From contig NZ_LUAV01000004.1 of assembly GCF_002078505.1 (NCBI RefSeq), positions 569,336 to 633,335 of the forward strand: a DNA stretch of 64,000 bases. Reading direction: 5' to 3'. Shown one piece after another: positions 50,125 through 59,235 of this stretch; position 1 is the first letter of the stretch; every line of letters starts with the position of its first letter. The notes below the pieces were generated by a model. It was given only the letters and a program-made list of their open reading frames with translations. It was not told the DNA's origin and made no database searches. Both the position numbers and the translations under genes were made by a program. This DNA comes from Ensifer aridi (GTDB taxonomy: Bacteria > Pseudomonadota > Alphaproteobacteria > Rhizobiales > Rhizobiaceae).

Positions 50125-50459
50125 AGTGGCTGCTGATCTTCTGGGGTGGCCCGGTGATGCTGCTCAGCGGTTGGTACGGGCTCTCCTATTATGACATGAG
50201 CTTCGGCATCTTCATGCTGACCCGCGAAGCGCATGACCTCGTCTTTCGCATATACGGGCATATCCTCGGTATTCCGCCGGAGACCATTCCGCCGCTCGTC
50301 GCCCGGGCGATGGTCGTCGATACCCTGATCGTTTTCGGCCTCGTCGCGCTTAGGAATTGGCGGCTGATCGCGGCCTGGTGCCGGCGCCGTTTCGGCGCGC
50401 CTCAATCATCGGAGGCGCCGTCCCTCGCGAGCGAGGCCAATCTGTCGAGCGCTCCCTGA
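50121..50459 (+). CDS. DUF6105-like membrane protein
   Basis: A 112-residue protein starting [20 protein letters not shown], with two hydrophobic helices (3-22 and about 60-80) separated by a conserved-looking loop ([17 protein letters not shown]) and a soluble Ser/Ala-rich tail. I recognise it as resembling DUF6105, a Rhizobiales family of unknown function, with moderate certainty. It overlaps the preceding 51-residue gene by four bases and runs 58 bases into the convergent ruvX. Confidence 0.7.
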   Translation: MKWLLIFWGGPVMLLSGWYGLSYYDMSFGIFMLTREAHDLVFRIYGHILGIPPETIPPLVARAMVVDTLIVFGLVALRNWRLIAAWCRRRFGAPQSSEAPSLASEANLSSAP

Positions 50460-50890
50460 AGGATGAAGGAGGCGGCGGCCGAGTCGATGCGCTCGGCCCG
50501 CTTCTTGCGCGACACATCCATTTCGATCAGCGCCCGCTCGGCAGCAACCGTCGAAAGCCGCTCGTCCCAGAGCACGAAGGGAATATCCGTCTTCTCGCCC
50601 ATATTGCGCACGAAGGCCCGAGTCGCCTGGCAGCGCGGACCCTCGGTCCCATCCATGTTGACGGGCAGACCGATGACGAAGGCCGCGATCTTCTCCTTTG
50701 CAGCGACCGACAACAGCGCCTCGGCATCGATGCTGAACTTGACGCGCCGGATCACGTCTCGCGGTGTCGCGAAGCGCCGCCCGAGATCGGAAACGGAGAG
50801 GCCGATTGTTTTCGTGCCGAGATCCAGCCCGGCGATCGCCTGGTAGGGCGGCAGCCGCTCCGCGAGTTCTTCGATGGTGAGAATTGCCAT
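50402..50890 (-). CDS. ruvX: Holliday junction resolvase-like protein RuvX (YqgF)
   Basis: An RNase H-fold nuclease implicated in 16S rRNA processing and recombination. The 162-residue protein has the first catalytic Asp23 in [15 protein letters not shown], then [13 protein letters not shown], the [13 protein letters not shown] motif and a C-terminal Asp in [15 protein letters not shown]. Its 3' end overlaps the opposing DUF6105-like gene by 58 bases. Confidence 0.92.
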   Translation of the reverse strand: MAILTIEELAERLPPYQAIAGLDLGTKTIGLSVSDLGRRFATPRDVIRRVKFSIDAEALLSVAAKEKIAAFVIGLPVNMDGTEGPRCQATRAFVRNMGEKTDIPFVLWDERLSTVAAERALIEMDVSRKKRAERIDSAAASFILQGALDRLASLARDGASDD

Positions 50891-51010
50891 AGTATTGCCG
50901 ATTCGATCTTTCCACTTTGCCGGTCTGATCCATATGCTTGTCCGAGAGATAAATCGATCACGATTGTGCTACGGCTCTGTCGGACGGATCGTGATTTGAA
51001 GGAGAACGTC

Positions 51011-51715
51011 ATGAAAATCAAATGGCTCGGCCACTCCGCCTTCCATATCGAGACCGCAAAGGCGAAAATCCTGATTGACCCGTTCTTCACCGGCAACCCG
51101 GCGTTCCAGGAGAGCGACCGCAAGGCAGCCGCCGCCGGGCTCACGCACATCCTTCTCACGCACGGTCACGGCGATCACGTCGGCGACACGGTGGCGATCG
51201 CCAAAGAAACAGGTGCAACGGTTCTTGCCAACTTCGACCTCTGCATGTGGCTCGGCCGACAGGGCGTGTCCAAGCTGGAGCCCGGCAATACGGGCGGAAC
51301 GATCCAACTCGGCAGCTTCTCCGCCACTTTCGTCAACGCGCTGCATTCGTCGGCCCAGATCACTGAAGACGGCGTTTCCCACTCGCTCGGCAACGCCAAC
51401 GGCCTCGTCCTCCATTTTGACGACGAGCCGACGCTTTATCACATGGGCGACACGGATATCTTCTCCGACATGGCGCTCGTCCAGGAACTACACGAGCCGG
51501 TTATCGGCATTGTGCCGATCGGCGACCGTTTTACCATGGGCGGTGCCGTGGCGGCTCTTGCCTGCCAGCGTTATTTCCAATTCAACACCGCGATTCCTTG
51601 CCACTACGGATCCTTCCCGATCATCGACCAGACGCCTGAAACCTTCGTTGTCGGCATGGACGGCGCCTCGACGCTCGTCGCGACGCCCGAAGTCGGAGGC
51701 GCCGTCACGCTCTAA
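51011..51715 (+). CDS. UPF0173 family metal-dependent hydrolase
   Basis: A 234-residue metallo-beta-lactamase-fold protein; substrate unknown. Motifs: [15 protein letters not shown], the metal-binding [20 protein letters not shown], and a C-terminal CHYGSFP with the last His. The ATG at 51011 follows AAGGAGAA. The length is that of the UPF0173 family. gatC begins 106 bases downstream, and the functional link is unknown. Confidence 0.92.
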   Translation: MKIKWLGHSAFHIETAKAKILIDPFFTGNPAFQESDRKAAAAGLTHILLTHGHGDHVGDTVAIAKETGATVLANFDLCMWLGRQGVSKLEPGNTGGTIQLGSFSATFVNALHSSAQITEDGVSHSLGNANGLVLHFDDEPTLYHMGDTDIFSDMALVQELHEPVIGIVPIGDRFTMGGAVAALACQRYFQFNTAIPCHYGSFPIIDQTPETFVVGMDGASTLVATPEVGGAVTL

Positions 51716-51821
51716 GCTGGAGCGGCGGCCGGGTGCAGAAGAGGGTCGGCGATATTCGCGAGTTGCACGTTGTGCAACTCGTCTTTATAGCGGGGGAAAC
51801 TTTGAGATACCGGAGACGACC

Positions 51822-52109
51822 ATGTCCGTAGACCTAGCCACCGTGAAGCGCGTCGCGCGTCTTGCCCGCATCGCTGTCAGCGAAGAGGAGGCGCAGCGGA
51901 TGATGGGTGAGCTCAACGGCATCTTGGGCTTCGTCGAGCAACTCTCCCAAGTGAATGTCGATGGTGTCGAACCGATGACATCGGTGACGCCGATGAAGAT
52001 GAAGAAGCGGGAAGACATTGTCGCCGACGGCGACAAGGCAAGCGACATCGTCGCCAACGCGCCGAATTCGGACCGCAACTTCTTCCTCGTCCCGAAGGTG
52101 GTCGAGTAA
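51822..52109 (+). CDS. gatC: Glu-tRNA(Gln)/Asp-tRNA(Asn) amidotransferase subunit C
   Basis: A small structural subunit of GatCAB, which converts misacylated Glu-tRNA(Gln) or Asp-tRNA(Asn) to the amide form; many alphaproteobacteria depend on this route. The 95-residue protein starts [19 protein letters not shown] and has the conserved [13 protein letters not shown] segment that wraps GatA. gatA follows after 52 bases. Confidence 0.95.
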   Translation: MSVDLATVKRVARLARIAVSEEEAQRMMGELNGILGFVEQLSQVNVDGVEPMTSVTPMKMKKREDIVADGDKASDIVANAPNSDRNFFLVPKVVE

Positions 52110-52161
52110 CAAGTCGCCTTCCCGTTTCCGACGCCCTGATTTGCGAAAGTCCGATTGCACC

Positions 52162-53643
52162 ATGACCGACCTCACGAGCCTCACGATCGCCGAAGCCCGC
52201 ACGAAGCTTGCCGCCAAGGAAATTACCGCGGTTGAACTGACCGATGCCTATCTGTCCGCGATCGAGGCAGCCAACGAGATGATCAATGCCTACGTCGCCG
52301 TCACGCCCGAAAAGGCGCGTGAGATGGCGAAGGCCTCCGATGCCCGCATCACGGCCGGCAATGCCGGTCCGCTTGAGGGCATTCCGCTCGGCATCAAGGA
52401 TCTCTTCGGAACGGAAGGCATCCATACGCAGGCTTGCAGCCACATCCTCGATGGCTTCAAGCCGCGCTATGAGTCGACCGTCACCCAGAATCTCTGGAAT
52501 GACGGTGCCGTCATGCTCGGCAAGCTCAACATGGACGAGTTCGCCATGGGCTCCTCCAACGAGACGTCCTACTACGGTCCGGTCAAGAACCCGTGGCGCG
52601 CCAAGGGCTCGAACCTTGACCTCGTGCCGGGCGGCTCTTCCGGCGGCTCGGCGGCCGCGGTCGCGGCTCATCTCTGCGCCGGCGCCACGGCCACCGACAC
52701 CGGCGGCTCGATCCGCCAGCCCGCAGCCTTCACCGGCACCGTAGGCATCAAGCCGACCTATGGCCGCTGCTCGCGCTGGGGCATCGTCGCCTTCGCTTCC
52801 TCGCTCGACCAGGCTGGCCCGATCGCGCGTGACGTACACGACGCGGCAATCCTCCTGAAGTCGATGGCGAGCGTCGATCCCAAGGACACGACCTCCGTCG
52901 ACCTGCCGGTTCCGGATTACGAAGCGGCTATCGGTCAGTCGATCAAGGGCATGAGGATCGGCATTCCGAAAGAGTACCGCGTCGACGGCATGCCGGAAGA
53001 GATCGAGGCGCTCTGGCAGCAGGGCGTCGCCTGGCTCAAGGACGCTGGCGCCGAAATCGTCGACATCTCGCTGCCGCATACGAAATACGCGCTGCCGGCC
53101 TATTACATCGTCGCGCCGGCCGAAGCATCTTCCAATCTCGCGCGCTATGACGGGGTGCGCTACGGTCTGCGCGTCGACGGTAAGGACATCATCGACATGT
53201 ATGAGAAGACGCGCGCCGCCGGCTTCGGCCAAGAGGTCAAGCGCCGCATCATGATCGGCACCTATGTGCTTTCCGCCGGCTACTACGATGCCTACTACCT
53301 GCGCGCCCAAAAGGTCCGCACCTTGATCAAGCGCGACTTCGAGCTCGCTTTCCAGGCGGGTGTCGATGCGATCCTGACCCCGGCAACGCCGTCGTCGGCC
53401 TTCGGCATCGCCGATGAGGACCTCGCTTCCGATCCGGTCAAGATGTATCTGAACGACATCTTCACCGTGACCGTGAACATGGCCGGACTTCCGGGAATCG
53501 CCGTACCAGGCGGGCTCGATCACAAGGGCTTGCCGCTCGGCCTGCAATTGATCGGCAAGCCGTTCGACGAGGAAACGCTGTTCAAGACGGCCCATGTCAT
53601 TGAGCAGGCGGCCGGCCGCTTCACGCCGTCCAAGTGGTGGTGA
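52162..53643 (+). CDS. gatA: Glu-tRNA(Gln)/Asp-tRNA(Asn) amidotransferase subunit A
   Basis: This amidase subunit releases ammonia from glutamine. The 493-residue protein has the Ser-cisSer-Lys triad: Lys79 ([10 protein letters not shown]), Ser159 ([14 protein letters not shown]) and nucleophile Ser183 ([11 protein letters not shown]). The start gives [17 protein letters not shown]. It is paired with gatC. gatB lies 1.3 kb further on, separated by a GNAT gene and a minus-strand YjhX-like gene. Confidence 0.96.
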   Translation: MTDLTSLTIAEARTKLAAKEITAVELTDAYLSAIEAANEMINAYVAVTPEKAREMAKASDARITAGNAGPLEGIPLGIKDLFGTEGIHTQACSHILDGFKPRYESTVTQNLWNDGAVMLGKLNMDEFAMGSSNETSYYGPVKNPWRAKGSNLDLVPGGSSGGSAAAVAAHLCAGATATDTGGSIRQPAAFTGTVGIKPTYGRCSRWGIVAFASSLDQAGPIARDVHDAAILLKSMASVDPKDTTSVDLPVPDYEAAIGQSIKGMRIGIPKEYRVDGMPEEIEALWQQGVAWLKDAGAEIVDISLPHTKYALPAYYIVAPAEASSNLARYDGVRYGLRVDGKDIIDMYEKTRAAGFGQEVKRRIMIGTYVLSAGYYDAYYLRAQKVRTLIKRDFELAFQAGVDAILTPATPSSAFGIADEDLASDPVKMYLNDIFTVTVNMAGLPGIAVPGGLDHKGLPLGLQLIGKPFDEETLFKTAHVIEQAAGRFTPSKWW

Positions 53644-53726
53644 GACGGCATCCGGAGCTGCCGACGCGCGGCTGTGGTCAAGAAGTGAGATAAATGCTGT
53701 AGTGGAGCGGAGAGGGGTTCCGCTTC

Positions 53727-54227
53727 ATGGTCGTCATTCGCCACGCTCGTCAAAACGAGGCCTGTCTACTTGTCGAGATAGGGCTTAGGGCATGGGAAAA
53801 GGCGATCGCCGGGATAGGTGACGTCGGAAGCATGCGCGGACCCGCCGAGCGCGCCTTCGGCGATTTCCTCGTAGGGCACTGGCTTTCGGTCCTGTTGATC
53901 GAAGACGACCGCCGTATCTGCGGCTGGGCGGCCCGCGAAGGTCTCGACGACACCATCTCAGACTTGTGGATCGACCCCGTGGCGCAGGGCAGAGGCTTCG
54001 GCGCAGCATTGCTTGCGGAAGTCGAGAAACAAATAGCGATCGACGGCTTTGATGTCGCAAGTGCGAAAACGCATGCGCAGAACGCGTCCGCAGTCGCCTT
54101 CTTCCAGCGCGCCCGCTATCAGGTGAGCTGGCTCTCGACCGCCTATTCGCAGAAGCTTGATCGCGACGTCGAATTCATTGGTCTTGCCAAGCGGCTCGCG
54201 CTCGAGGATGCGGCAGACGAGCTTTAG
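53727..54227 (+). CDS. GNAT family N-acetyltransferase
   Basis: A 166-residue acetyl-CoA-dependent acyltransferase; substrate unknown. Motif A is LWIDPVAQGRGFGAALLAEV, with the pyrophosphate loop QGRGFG, followed by the ASAVAFFQRARYQ segment typical of the motif B helix. The start MVVIRHARQNEA follows a GAGAGGGG ribosome binding site. It sits between gatA and gatB but is not obviously related to amidation. Confidence 0.85.
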   Translation: MVVIRHARQNEACLLVEIGLRAWEKAIAGIGDVGSMRGPAERAFGDFLVGHWLSVLLIEDDRRICGWAAREGLDDTISDLWIDPVAQGRGFGAALLAEVEKQIAIDGFDVASAKTHAQNASAVAFFQRARYQVSWLSTAYSQKLDRDVEFIGLAKRLALEDAADEL

Positions 54228-54256
54228 ACCCCGCATAGAAGTTGCTTTGCGTAACG

Positions 54257-54291
54257 GCGATACCGGAGATATTTCACATCTCCGGTATCGC
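54257..54291. terminator. Perfect 14-bp hairpin between convergent genes
   Basis: GCGATACCGGAGAT (54257-54270) pairs perfectly with ATCTCCGGTATCGC (54278-54291) around a seven-base loop. It lies midway in the 91-base gap between the GNAT stop and the stop of the YjhX-like gene, so it probably ends transcription from both sides, although neither strand has a T-run after it. Confidence 0.55.
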
Positions 54292-54318
54292 GGATTGTCA
54301 GCGACGCTCGCCCGCCGC

Positions 54319-54573
54319 TTAGCGGTTGTCGAGCTCCGAGCGGACCAGATAGAGGCCGCGCTCCGTGATCCGGTAAGGTTTGCCGCCCGACGATCTGATA
54401 GCCCGCTTGCGCTTCAGCTTGCGGAAGAGCTCCAGATCGATGCCGGGATAGACCCAGCCGTCCCGTGTGAAACAGCGGATTTCGGCAATCGCCTTGCCGT
54501 CGCGGCTGATTTCGATGCGGCCGCCCTGGGCCAAATGATGAAGGATGCGCTGCTCGGCGCGTGAAATGTCCAT
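54319..54573 (-). CDS. YjhX family (DUF2084/UPF0386) protein
   Basis: An 84-residue basic protein starting MDISRAEQRILHHLAQGGRI and containing CFTRDGWVYPGIDLELFRKL and PYRITERGLYLVRSEL, matching the YjhX/UPF0386 family. It looks like a small winged-helix protein. E. coli YjhX has been described as a toxin of a toxin-antitoxin pair (YjhX-YjhQ), where YjhQ is a GNAT protein. GNAT genes flank this locus on both sides, though neither is adjacent on the same strand. A palindrome lies about 20 bases upstream. Confidence 0.82.
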   Translation of the reverse strand: MDISRAEQRILHHLAQGGRIEISRDGKAIAEIRCFTRDGWVYPGIDLELFRKLKRKRAIRSSGGKPYRITERGLYLVRSELDNR

Positions 54574-54593
54574 CGTTTGAGTGTTCCGGAATG

Positions 54594-54609
54594 GCGTTCG
54601 TTAGAACGC
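54594..54609. promoter_or_regulatory. Inverted repeat upstream of the YjhX-like gene, candidate operator
   Basis: GCGTTCGTTAGAACGC has six-base perfect arms (GCGTTC/GAACGC) around GTTA, 20 bases upstream of the YjhX-like start. A further CGTTCCGTTC direct repeat lies about 10 bases beyond. The gap 54574-54912 otherwise shows no gene; it also holds the gatB leader. Autoregulation by the YjhX-like protein is inference. Confidence 0.45.
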
Positions 54610-54912
54610 AGGAAAACGTTCCGTTCTTCGAGGAGAAGAGCGGGGTTCAACGTTTCCGGCCCGTGCGCGCGATTCTGCGAGAATGCGGGCAGGGGCCCTT
54701 ACCGGGACTCAAGCTGACGGAACATAAAAACTCCTAGCGGACGGTGAAATTCCTAGGAAATCATTGCGCAAACGTCAAGGTTGCAAAGGCGGGGGTGATG
54801 GCGAGCCCAAGCCGTCGGCGTACGACATGCGGCGCGCCTCACAAGCCTTGCACCTAGGGATCAATTGCTCTACCGAGAAACCACGAATTCAGGCTTCAAA
54901 GAAGAGCATGAG

Positions 54913-56415
54913 ATGAGCATCGTTGACGTCCGCACCCCCGACCCGAAACGCTTCATTCCCGGCGCCACCGGCGACTGGGAGGTCATCATCGGCATGGAGG
55001 TCCATGCCCAGGTGCTGAGCAACTCGAAGCTGTTCTCCGGGGCGTCGACCGAGTTCGGCAACGAGCCGAACGCCAATGTCTCGCTGGTCGATGCGGCGAT
55101 GCCTGGGATGCTGCCGGTCATCAATGAGGAATGCGTCAAGCAGGCTGTGCGCACTGGTCTCGGCCTCAAGGCCAGGATCAACAAACGCTCGATCTTCGAC
55201 CGCAAGAACTATTTCTACCCGGACCTGCCGCAGGGCTACCAGATCTCGCAGTACAAGAACCCGATCGTAGGCGAGGGCACGATCACTATTTCGATCGGTC
55301 CGGATCGCCAAGGCCAGTTCGAGGATGTCGAGATCGGCATCGAGCGCCTGCATCTGGAGCAGGACGCCGGCAAGTCGATGCACGACCAGCATCCCTCCAT
55401 GTCCTTCGTCGATCTCAACCGCTCGGGCGTGGCGCTGATGGAGATCGTGTCCAAGCCGGACCTGCGCTCCTCGGACGAAGCCAAGGCCTATCTCACCAAG
55501 CTGCGCTCCATCCTGCGCTATCTCGGCACCTGCGACGGCAACATGGACGAAGGCTCGATGCGCGCCGACGTCAACGTCTCGGTGCGCCGTCCGGGCGAGC
55601 CCTTCGGCACGCGCTGCGAGATCAAGAACGTCAACTCGATCCGCTTCGTCGGCCAGGCGATCGAATATGAAGCCCGTCGCCAGATCGGCATTCTGGAGGA
55701 CGGCGGCATCATCGACCAGGAGACCCGCCTCTTCGACCCGAACAAGGGCGAGACGCGCTCCATGCGTTCGAAGGAGGAAGCACACGACTACCGCTACTTC
55801 CCCGATCCGGATCTCCTGCCGCTCGAATTCGACGATGCTTTCGTGGAATCATTGAAGGCGGATCTGCCGGAATTGCCGGACGATAAAAAGGAACGCTTCG
55901 TCCGCGATCTCGGGCTGTCCGTTTATGACGCCTCCGTTCTCGTCTCGGAAAAGGCGATCGCCGACTATTTCGAGGCGGTGGCGGCGGGGCGCGATGGCAA
56001 GACGGCTGCCAACTGGGTGATCAACGACCTGCTCGGTGCTTTGAACAAGGCCGGCAAGACCATTGAAGAGACCCCGGTCTCTCCGGCTCAGCTTGGCGGC
56101 ATTATCGATCTCATCAAGGATGGCACCATTTCCGGCAAGATCGCCAAGGACCTCTTCGAAATCCTTTGGAACGAGGGCGGCGATCCGGCGGAAATCGTCG
56201 AGAGCCGCGGCATGAAGCAGGTCACCGACACCGGTGCGATCGAGAAGGCGGTCGACGAAATCATCGCCGCCAACCCCGATCAGGTGGAAAAGGCGAAGGC
56301 CAAGCCGTCGCTCGCCGGCTGGTTCGTCGGGCAGGTGATGAAAGCGACCGGCGGCAAGGCGAACCCGCAGGCCGTCCAGGCTCTCGTCAAATCCAAGCTC
56401 GGCATCGAGGAGTGA
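54913..56415 (+). CDS. gatB: Asp-tRNA(Asn)/Glu-tRNA(Gln) amidotransferase subunit B
   Basis: The kinase-like subunit that activates the misacylated tRNA end. The 500-residue protein starts [14 protein letters not shown]; an in-frame upstream ATG at 54865 adds 16 unrelated residues. The GatB cradle begins [20 protein letters not shown], with [19 protein letters not shown] and [17 protein letters not shown]-terminal YqeY-like tail domain covers about 350-500. The GNAT gene starts three bases after the stop. Confidence 0.95.
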   Translation: MSIVDVRTPDPKRFIPGATGDWEVIIGMEVHAQVLSNSKLFSGASTEFGNEPNANVSLVDAAMPGMLPVINEECVKQAVRTGLGLKARINKRSIFDRKNYFYPDLPQGYQISQYKNPIVGEGTITISIGPDRQGQFEDVEIGIERLHLEQDAGKSMHDQHPSMSFVDLNRSGVALMEIVSKPDLRSSDEAKAYLTKLRSILRYLGTCDGNMDEGSMRADVNVSVRRPGEPFGTRCEIKNVNSIRFVGQAIEYEARRQIGILEDGGIIDQETRLFDPNKGETRSMRSKEEAHDYRYFPDPDLLPLEFDDAFVESLKADLPELPDDKKERFVRDLGLSVYDASVLVSEKAIADYFEAVAAGRDGKTAANWVINDLLGALNKAGKTIEETPVSPAQLGGIIDLIKDGTISGKIAKDLFEILWNEGGDPAEIVESRGMKQVTDTGAIEKAVDEIIAANPDQVEKAKAKPSLAGWFVGQVMKATGGKANPQAVQALVKSKLGIEE

Positions 56416-56417
56416 CG

Positions 56418-56915
56418 ATGTTCTTCGTCCGGACGGCAAGCGAGCGCGATCTTGAGAAGGTCAGTGCCCTGCTGGCCGAGACGTGGCACGCGAGCTACGA
56501 TAGCTTCTATGGTGCCGACAAGGTGAACGAGCTGACCGCGAAGTGGCATTCCGTCGATGCCTTGCGCGCCCGGCTGCAGCGCAAGAACTCGGAATTCGTC
56601 GTCGCGGACAATGGCCGCGAGATAGCCGGCATGGCCTACGCGGCCATGTCGGACAAGCTCGAAAAGACCGTCGTCCTCCATCAGCTCTATGTGCTGCCGA
56701 GATATCAACGTCACGGGATCGGCCGCGACATGTTCGCCGAGCTCGAAAGCTGCTTCCCGGACGCGGAGCGCATGCGGCTCGAAGTCGAGCCGCAGAACCT
56801 CCACGCGCTCGCCTTTTACCGCGCGCACGGGTTTGTGGAGGTTGCGCGCACGGCCAATTGCGGCGACGACCAATCCGGCATACCCGCGCTCATTCTCGAG
56901 AAGCTTCTCCACTGA
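56418..56915 (+). CDS. GNAT family N-acetyltransferase
   Basis: A 165-residue protein starting MFFVRTASERDLEKVSALL. The acetyl-CoA loop is LPRYQRHGIGRDMFAELE (QRHGIG), followed by LEVEPQNLHALAFYRAHGF, the usual strand-helix element of GNAT enzymes. It starts three bases after gatB, so it is probably co-transcribed with it. Substrate unknown. Confidence 0.87.
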   Translation: MFFVRTASERDLEKVSALLAETWHASYDSFYGADKVNELTAKWHSVDALRARLQRKNSEFVVADNGREIAGMAYAAMSDKLEKTVVLHQLYVLPRYQRHGIGRDMFAELESCFPDAERMRLEVEPQNLHALAFYRAHGFVEVARTANCGDDQSGIPALILEKLLH

Positions 56916-57000
56916 CACGGCCAATCCGCGGCATTGTCATGGTCCTGTCGCGGTCCGATGGTTGATGCAGAGAAATTGCGTATTCGTCACCGGGTGCGAA

Positions 57001-57465
57001 ATGACGGCAGATCTCGAAATCCGTAAGGCCAGTCGCGAGGATTTGCCGGCGATCGTCGCCCTATTTGCGAATGATCGCCTCGGCGGGCACGGTGATACTA
57101 CAGATGCGGCAGCCTTCGACGATTACGTCTCGGCCTTCGAGAAGATCGAGGCTTCAGCGCACCAGGCGCTTTACGTTGCATGCCTTAAGGGGGAAATCGT
57201 CGGCACCTTCCAGACGGCGATCTCCACCTCGCTGCCCGGGCGCGGCAGCTCAAGCCTGATCATCGAAGCCGTGCAGACGCGTGAGGACATGCGCGGCCGC
57301 GGCATCGGCGAACGCATGGTTCGCCACGCGATCGCCGAAGCGCGTGAGAAGGGCGCGGCAAAGGTGCGGCTTACCTCGAACATCGCTCGAATCGATGCGC
57401 ATCGCTTCTACGAACGCCTCGGTTTCGAGCGCAGCCATTTCGGCTTCAAGATGCAAGTGAAATGA
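57001..57465 (+). CDS. GNAT family N-acetyltransferase
   Basis: A 154-residue protein starting MTADLEIRKASREDLPAIVA. The motif A loop is REDMRGRGIGERMVRHAI (RGRGIG), and DAHRFYERLGFE is the C-terminal motif B signature. An in-frame upstream start at 56965 is possible but lacks a ribosome binding site. It is 85 bases after the preceding GNAT gene. Low sequence similarity between the two argues against a recent duplication. Confidence 0.86.
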   Translation: MTADLEIRKASREDLPAIVALFANDRLGGHGDTTDAAAFDDYVSAFEKIEASAHQALYVACLKGEIVGTFQTAISTSLPGRGSSSLIIEAVQTREDMRGRGIGERMVRHAIAEAREKGAAKVRLTSNIARIDAHRFYERLGFERSHFGFKMQVK

Positions 57466-57562
57466 CGGTGGAATCACTGGACATGGCGGAAGCGGCGCGG
57501 CATAAGCGGGGGCGACATGTGAAATCCGGCTGCCTCCCGACGGCCGGTAAGGGACGAAGCCT

Positions 57563-57961
57563 ATGAAGAAGCTCCTGCTGCAGATTTTCACCTGGTGGAA
57601 CGGACAGACGATCGGTACGCGCTTTCACACCTGGCGCAACGGCCAGCGCGTCGGCGAAGACGAGTTCGGCAACGTTTATTATCAGGGCGGCACGGACTCG
57701 GAGGGCCGGACGCGCCGCTGGGTGATCTACAACGGCCCTGCCGAGGCGTCGGCGATCCCGCCAGGCTGGCACGGCTGGATGCATCACCGCACCGACATTT
57801 CCCCCGCCGACGAAAAATATACTGCGCGCGAGTGGCAGAAGCCGCATCGCCCGAATCCGACCGGTACGCCCAACGCCTATCGCCCGAAGGGCTCGCTCGC
57901 CGCAACGGGCATGCGCCCCCGCGTGACGGGCGATTATGACGCCTGGACGCCGCGCTCCTGA
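57563..57961 (+). CDS. NDUFA12-like accessory subunit of complex I
   Basis: A homologue of the mitochondrial 17.2-kDa supernumerary subunit NDUFA12, found in alphaproteobacterial complex I together with NDUFS4 and NDUFS6 homologues. The 132-residue protein contains GEDEFGNVYYQGG, RRWVIYNGPAEASAIPPGWH and GWMHHRTD, the family core. An AAGGGA ribosome binding site precedes the ATG. It is encoded about 42 kb from the nuo operon and probably binds the peripheral arm. The DUF2155 gene downstream is a common neighbour. Confidence 0.92.
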   Translation: MKKLLLQIFTWWNGQTIGTRFHTWRNGQRVGEDEFGNVYYQGGTDSEGRTRRWVIYNGPAEASAIPPGWHGWMHHRTDISPADEKYTAREWQKPHRPNPTGTPNAYRPKGSLAATGMRPRVTGDYDAWTPRS

Positions 57962-58132
57962 GGCGGGATGAGGAGGCGGCTCGTTCGCGCCCATACTGGC
58001 ATCTCTACTTGTGGGGTCGATCACGCCGCAGCCACATTTCGGGTTTAGCGCGTGAAGCCCATCCGGAAAAATAGCAACACGCGGGGATTGGTGGTAATGG
58101 CAGGTTTCTGTCTGAGGAATTCGATAGGCCGG

Positions 58133-58549
58133 ATGACGCGGAATGCGGTTGCTGCCCTTCTCCTCACTCTACCGCTGATCTCCACCGTCGAGCCGGCACA
58201 GGCCACCCGCCTTTCGAACGCCGTTGCGGTCTTTTCCGGAATCGACAAGATCACCGGCCGCATCACCAGCTTCGACGTCTATATCGGCGAGACCGTGCAG
58301 TTCGGGGCTCTGCAGGTGACGCCGCGTGTCTGCTACAGCCGCGACGAGACCGAGGCTCCGAAGACGACCACTTTCGTGGAAGTTGACGAGATCACCCTCG
58401 ACCGCAAGATCCGCCGCATCTTTACCGGCTGGATGTTCGCCGATAGTCCCGGTCTCAACGCCGTCGAGCATCCCGTCTATGACGTTTGGCTGCAGTCCTG
58501 CAAGACGAACTCCGATGTGCCGCCGCCGGATACGGCAGCGAAGCAATAA
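58133..58549 (+). CDS. DUF2155 family exported protein
   Basis: An exported protein of unknown function, 138 residues from the ATG at 58133. That start gives an ideal signal peptide (MTRNAVAALLLTLPLISTVE, cleaved after PAQA). Longer in-frame starts exist at 58097 and at a GTG at 58052. The mature part has AVFSGIDKITGRITSFDVYI, two cysteines (RVCYSRDE and LQSCKTNS) and WMFADSPGLNAVEHPVYDVW, the DUF2155 core. In Rhizobiales this gene commonly sits between the NDUFA12 homologue and aat. Confidence 0.85.
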   Translation: MTRNAVAALLLTLPLISTVEPAQATRLSNAVAVFSGIDKITGRITSFDVYIGETVQFGALQVTPRVCYSRDETEAPKTTTFVEVDEITLDRKIRRIFTGWMFADSPGLNAVEHPVYDVWLQSCKTNSDVPPPDTAAKQ

Positions 58550-58611
58550 TCGGATTGCCGCGCCGCCCGTCTTTTCGGGAGCACAAAGGTCGCTGCAGCT
58601 CGCGGATCGTC

Positions 58612-59226
58612 CTAAAAGGCGAGATTCGGCGAAGCGATCGCTCGCGCAAGCAGCACGTCATATTCCGCCTTCGACACGTCGATCGCGCCGAACGACTTCA
58701 GGTGCTCGGTCGTAAATTGCGTGTCGAGGAGCTGGAAGCCCCTTGCTTTCAACCGCTCGACCAGATGGACGAGACAGATCTTGGAGGCGTCGGTGCGCAA
58801 CGAGAACATGCTCTCGCCGAAGAAGGCTGCGCCGAGCGAGACGCCGTAGAGGCCGCCGACGAGTGTGCTTCCTTCCCATGCCTCCACGCTATGAGCGTAG
58901 CCCATGCGGTGCAACGCCGTGTATAGCGTGCGGATCTTCTCGTTGATCCAGGTCGTCGGCCTGTCGGGTGCCGGCCGCGCGCATCCCTCGATCACCGCTT
59001 CGAAGGCGGTGTCGTAGCGAATGTCGAAGGGGCGTTTGCGAATTGTCTTGGCGAGGCGGCGCGAGACATGAAAGCGATCCAGCGGAATGACGCCGCGGAT
59101 CTCCGGCTCGACCCAGAAGAGTTCCGGGTCGTCGGCCGAGTCGGCCATCGGAAACAGGCCGATGGAATAGGCGCGCAACAACATGTCCGGCGTGATTTCC
59201 GGGTGTTTGCTGCGCGGTCCTTTCAA
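58612..59226 (-). CDS. aat: Leucyl/phenylalanyl-tRNA--protein transferase
   Basis: This enzyme adds Leu or Phe to the N-terminus of proteins bearing N-terminal Arg or Lys, marking them for ClpS-ClpAP degradation (N-end rule). The 204-residue protein has [33 protein letters not shown], the central [19 protein letters not shown] and [16 protein letters not shown], all family hallmarks. The start is a TTG at 59226, nine bases after accC; an internal ATG would remove conserved sequence. Confidence 0.93.
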   Translation of the reverse strand: MKGPRSKHPEITPDMLLRAYSIGLFPMADSADDPELFWVEPEIRGVIPLDRFHVSRRLAKTIRKRPFDIRYDTAFEAVIEGCARPAPDRPTTWINEKIRTLYTALHRMGYAHSVEAWEGSTLVGGLYGVSLGAAFFGESMFSLRTDASKICLVHLVERLKARGFQLLDTQFTTEHLKSFGAIDVSKAEYDVLLARAIASPNLAF

Positions 59227-59235
59227 TCTCGTACC

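Noticed and set aside
50357..51010. A 218-codon extension upstream of the UPF0173 hydrolase
   Set aside because: It is antisense to ruvX, and the family starts at MKIKWLGH with a ribosome binding site at 51001.
54582..54600. Two GTTC tetramers upstream of the YjhX-like gene
   Set aside because: The spacing is 9 bases, not the 7 needed for an alphaproteobacterial LexA box.
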